This document shows positions 42,501-44,835 of a stretch of 44,835 bases of DNA, in pieces (within the stretch, counting starts at the first letter, position 1; each line of letters starts with the position of its first letter). Source of the stretch: Flavobacteriales bacterium UBA4466. GTDB lineage: Bacteria; Bacteroidota; Bacteroidia; Flavobacteriales_D; Sanyastnellaceae. A program made the translations under genes and the position numbers. Location: the NCBI GenBank assembly GCA_905182895.1, contig CAJJDD010000013.1, positions 1 through 44,835 of the forward strand, read 5' to 3'. The notes below the pieces were generated by a model. It searched no databases. It saw only the letters and a list, made by a program, of their open reading frames with translations, and was not told where the DNA came from.

Positions 42501-44835
42501 TGGCGGTTCTGATACTACCGGCTGCACAGATTCAACAGCATGTAACTACGACTCTACGGCTGACTGCGACAACGGTTCATGTCTACAAGACGATGAGTGT
42601 GGCAACTGTGGCGGTTCTGATACTACCGGTTGTACGGACTCTGCTGCATGTAACTACGATTCTACAGCAGGTTGCGACGACGGGTCATGCTTAACTCTTG
42701 ACGAATGTGGCAACTGTGGTGGTTCTGATACTGCAGGTTGTACAGACTCAACTGCATGTAACTATGATTCAACAGCAGGTTGTGATGATGGATCATGTTT
42801 AGAAAATGATGAGTGCGGCAACTGTGGCGGTTCTGATACTACCGGCTGCACAGATTCAACAGCATGTAACTACGACTCTACGGCTGACTGCGACAACGGT
42901 TCATGTCTACAAGACGATGAGTGTGGCAACTGTGGCGGTTCTGATACTACCGGCTGCACAGATTCAACAGCATGTAACTACGACTCTACGGCTGACTGCG
43001 ACAACGGTTCATGTCTACAAGACGATGAGTGTGGCAACTGTGGCGGTTCTGATAATGGGATGTACAGACTCAACTGCATGTAACTACGATTCTACAGCAG
43101 GTTGTGATGATGGATCATGTTTAGAGAACGATGAGTGTGGCAACTGTGGTGGTTCTGATACTGCCGGCTGTACTGAAACAACTGCATGTAACTATGACGC
43201 CACAGCCTCGTGCGATGATGGTACTTGCGACTTCGGTTCATGCGCCGGCTGCACCGATCCAGCAGCATGTAACTACTTACCGAATGCATCTATCGATGAT
43301 GGATCATGCGAATTTGATTCATGTGCCGGCTGTACTGAAACAACTGCATGTAACTATGACGCCACAGCAACTATAGATGACGGTTCATGTCTAGAAGAAG
43401 ACGAATGTGGGAACTGTGGTGGCACTGAAACCGCAGGCTGTAATGACTCAACAGCATGTAACTACGATTCCACAGCAGGTTGTGATGATGGTTCATGTGA
43501 GTTTGATTCATGTGCGGGCTGTACTGACCCAATAGCATGTAACTACGATTCCACAGCAACGATAGATGACGGTTCATGTTTAGAAGAAGATGAGTGCGGC
43601 AACTGTGGTGGAAATGAAACTTCAGGTTGTACAGATTCAGGAGCTTGTAACTATGACGCAGCAGCTAGCTGCGATGATGGATCATGTGACTTTGATTCAT
43701 GCGCCGGTTGTACTGATGCCATGGCATGTAACTATAATGCTACAGCTACGATAGATGACGATTCATGCCTGGAAGAAGACGAGTGTGGGAACTGCGGTGG
43801 AAATGCGACTTCAGGATGTACAGATTCAGGAGCATGTAACTATGATTCCACAGCAGGTTGTGATGATGGTTCATGTGAGTTTGATTCATGTGCCGGCTGT
43901 ACTGAAACAACTGCATGTAACTATGACGCCACAGCAACTATAGATGACGGTTCATGTCTAGAAGAAGACGAATGTGGGAACTGTGGTGGCACTGAAACCG
44001 CAGGCTGTAATGACTCAACAGCATGTAACTATGATTCCACAGCAGGTTGCGATGATGGTTCATGTGAGTTTGATTCATGCGCTGGATGTACTGATGCCAC
44101 GGCATGTAACTATAATACTACAGCTACGATAGATGACGATTCATGCCTGGAAGAAGACGAGTGCGGCAACTGTGGTGGAAATGAGACCTCAGGATGCACT
44201 GATGCCGATGCTTGTAACTTTAACCCAGCGGTCTCGTGCGATGATGGTACATGCGACTTTGGTTCATGCGCCGGCTGCACCGATCCAGCAGCATGTAACT
44301 ACTTACCGAATGCATCTATCGATGATGGATCATGCGAATTTGATTCATGTGCCGGCTGTACTGACGCAACAGCATGTAACTTCGATGCCACAGCTACAAT
44401 AGATGACGGTTCATGTTTAGAAGAAGATGAGTGCGGCAACTGTGGTGGAAATGAAACTTCAGGTTGTACAGATTCAGGAGCATGTAACTATGACGCAGCA
44501 GCTAGCTGACGATGATGGATCATGTGACTTCCGATGAAGTGGCCGGATGCTCTGACGCTTCAGCATGTAACTATAATGCTACAGCAACGATAGATGACGG
44601 ATCATGTTTAGAAGAAGATGAGTGCGGCAACTGTGGTGGTTCTGATACTGCAGGTTGTACAGACTCAACTGCATGTAACTATGATTCAACAGCTCTATGT
44701 GATGATGGTTCATGTATTCCAGCGACTGATTGTGATACGTGTTCAGGCGAGCAAGACGGTACAGGTACTGTAGTGAATAACGACGCGGACGATGACGGTA
44801 TTTGTGATAACGATGAGATCATCGGTTGTCAAGAT
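39518..44835 (+). CDS. Giant modular surface protein: BspA-type repeats, C-type lectin domain, Cys-rich GCTD repeats (partial, many frameshifts)
   Basis: From ATG 39518 a signal peptide ([13 protein letters not shown], then AQTF after an indel) leads to the start [20 protein letters not shown] typical of DUF285 proteins. Twelve BspA-type repeats (FNQDISSWD, 39.78-40.64 kb) follow, then a GCTD repeat, a segment ending [20 protein letters not shown], and a C-type lectin domain at about 41.0-41.4 kb with [23 protein letters not shown] and NWNWNDQ; the EPN and WND motifs are the Ca-dependent sugar site of mannose-type lectins. From 41.47 kb tandem GCTD-x-x-ACNY repeats run to about 44.7 kb, ending in [12 protein letters not shown], a thrombospondin-type-3-like Ca motif, at the window edge. 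At least ten small indels split the frame (near 39.59, 39.74, 39.99, 40.06, 40.21, 40.28, 40.49, 40.89, 41.19, 41.34, 41.69, 42.08, 43.05 and 44.51 kb), while every piece stays in the same protein pattern. Confidence 0.8.
39786..40640 (+). repeat. BspA-type (DUF285) surface repeats, about 12 units of 24-25 residues
   Basis: Units share (A/S)[20 protein letters not shown]. They begin near 39788, 39860, 39935, 40003, 40075, 40150, 40225, 40300, 40375, 40450, 40520 and 40620. The spacing is 67-75 bases except where the last unit is longer. This leucine-rich-repeat-like family is found on surfaces of many bacteria and protists. Confidence 0.9.
41471..44700 (+). repeat. Cys-rich coding tandem repeats, 108-bp and 81-bp unit types
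   Basis: The first part (about 41.6-43.2 kb) is a 108-base unit (36 residues: [14 protein letters not shown], then DDGSC, then [11 protein letters not shown]), in exact 108-base phase at 42196, 42304, 42412 and 42520, and again at 42844 and 42952. The second part (about 43.2-44.6 kb) mixes it with an 81-base unit (27 residues: [20 protein letters not shown], then CEFDSCA). Unit boundaries keep all Cys positions. Larger blocks are also repeated (see findings). Confidence 0.93.

Noticed and set aside
43092-44402. Minus-strand and alternate-frame ORFs rich in His, Met, Thr and Val in the repeat array
   Set aside because: They are shadows of the Cys-rich frame. Their periodic composition follows from the repeat unit, and they have no start signals.
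41471-44700. Regular repeats that resemble a CRISPR array
   Set aside because: The units are 81 or 108 bases, in coding phase, without unique spacers, and changes between copies are mostly synonymous. No cas genes are near.

Overview
The window reads as a chromosome segment of a marine-type Flavobacteriales (Bacteroidota). It is AT-rich. Type IX secretion (T9SS) signatures recur: several type A C-terminal sorting domains, one type B domain, and a PorP/SprF-family protein. Gene order prs-rplY-pth and DUF6089-uppS-bamA-ompH-ompH-murI is typical of the phylum, and several genes are preceded by the Bacteroidota -7 promoter motif TAnnTTTG. I saw no tRNA, rRNA, CRISPR array or insertion sequence.

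Layout. 1-5.1 kb: an ECF sigma factor with a small membrane partner, a Cys-rich secreted protein, a radical SAM/SPASM protein, and a LytTR regulator coupled to a DUF3109 protein. 5.2-9.8 kb: a tight four-gene surface operon (fibre/collar-like secreted protein, type B sorting-domain protein, PorP/SprF, PD40-OmpA). 9.8-12.1 kb: panD, a membrane flippase-like gene, rfaE2 and mce. 12.2-17.7 kb: minus-strand envelope genes (two unknown secreted proteins, a TonB-like protein, a T9SS protein) and a histidine kinase/response regulator pair. 17.8-22 kb: prs-rplY-pth, converging on purN-marC-rnhA. 22-30.2 kb: a large DUF2723 membrane protein, 3-hydroxyanthranilate dioxygenase, ferritin, and a HYR-like adhesin with a nested repeated domain. 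30.3-39.1 kb: nadK, DUF6089, uppS, bamA, two ompH/skp genes, murI, then gamma-carbonic-anhydrase-like and thiL on the minus strand. 39.5 kb to the end: one giant surface protein gene (BspA-type DUF285 repeats, C-type lectin domain, more than 3 kb of Cys-rich tandem repeats) that runs off the window.

A dominant technical feature is that many genes, including the essential uppS and bamA, are split by single-base indels, often beside homopolymers. I read these as uncorrected sequencing or assembly errors rather than pseudogenes, and I report each split gene as one CDS spanning its pieces. Errors are densest in the last 5 kb.

Functionally the window is an envelope-biogenesis neighbourhood: lipid carrier and wall precursors (uppS, murI), outer-membrane assembly (bamA, two skp-like chaperones), a LPS heptose enzyme (rfaE2), T9SS cargo and an anchoring module, and large adhesins, interleaved with CoA, NAD, thiamine and nucleotide cofactor genes.
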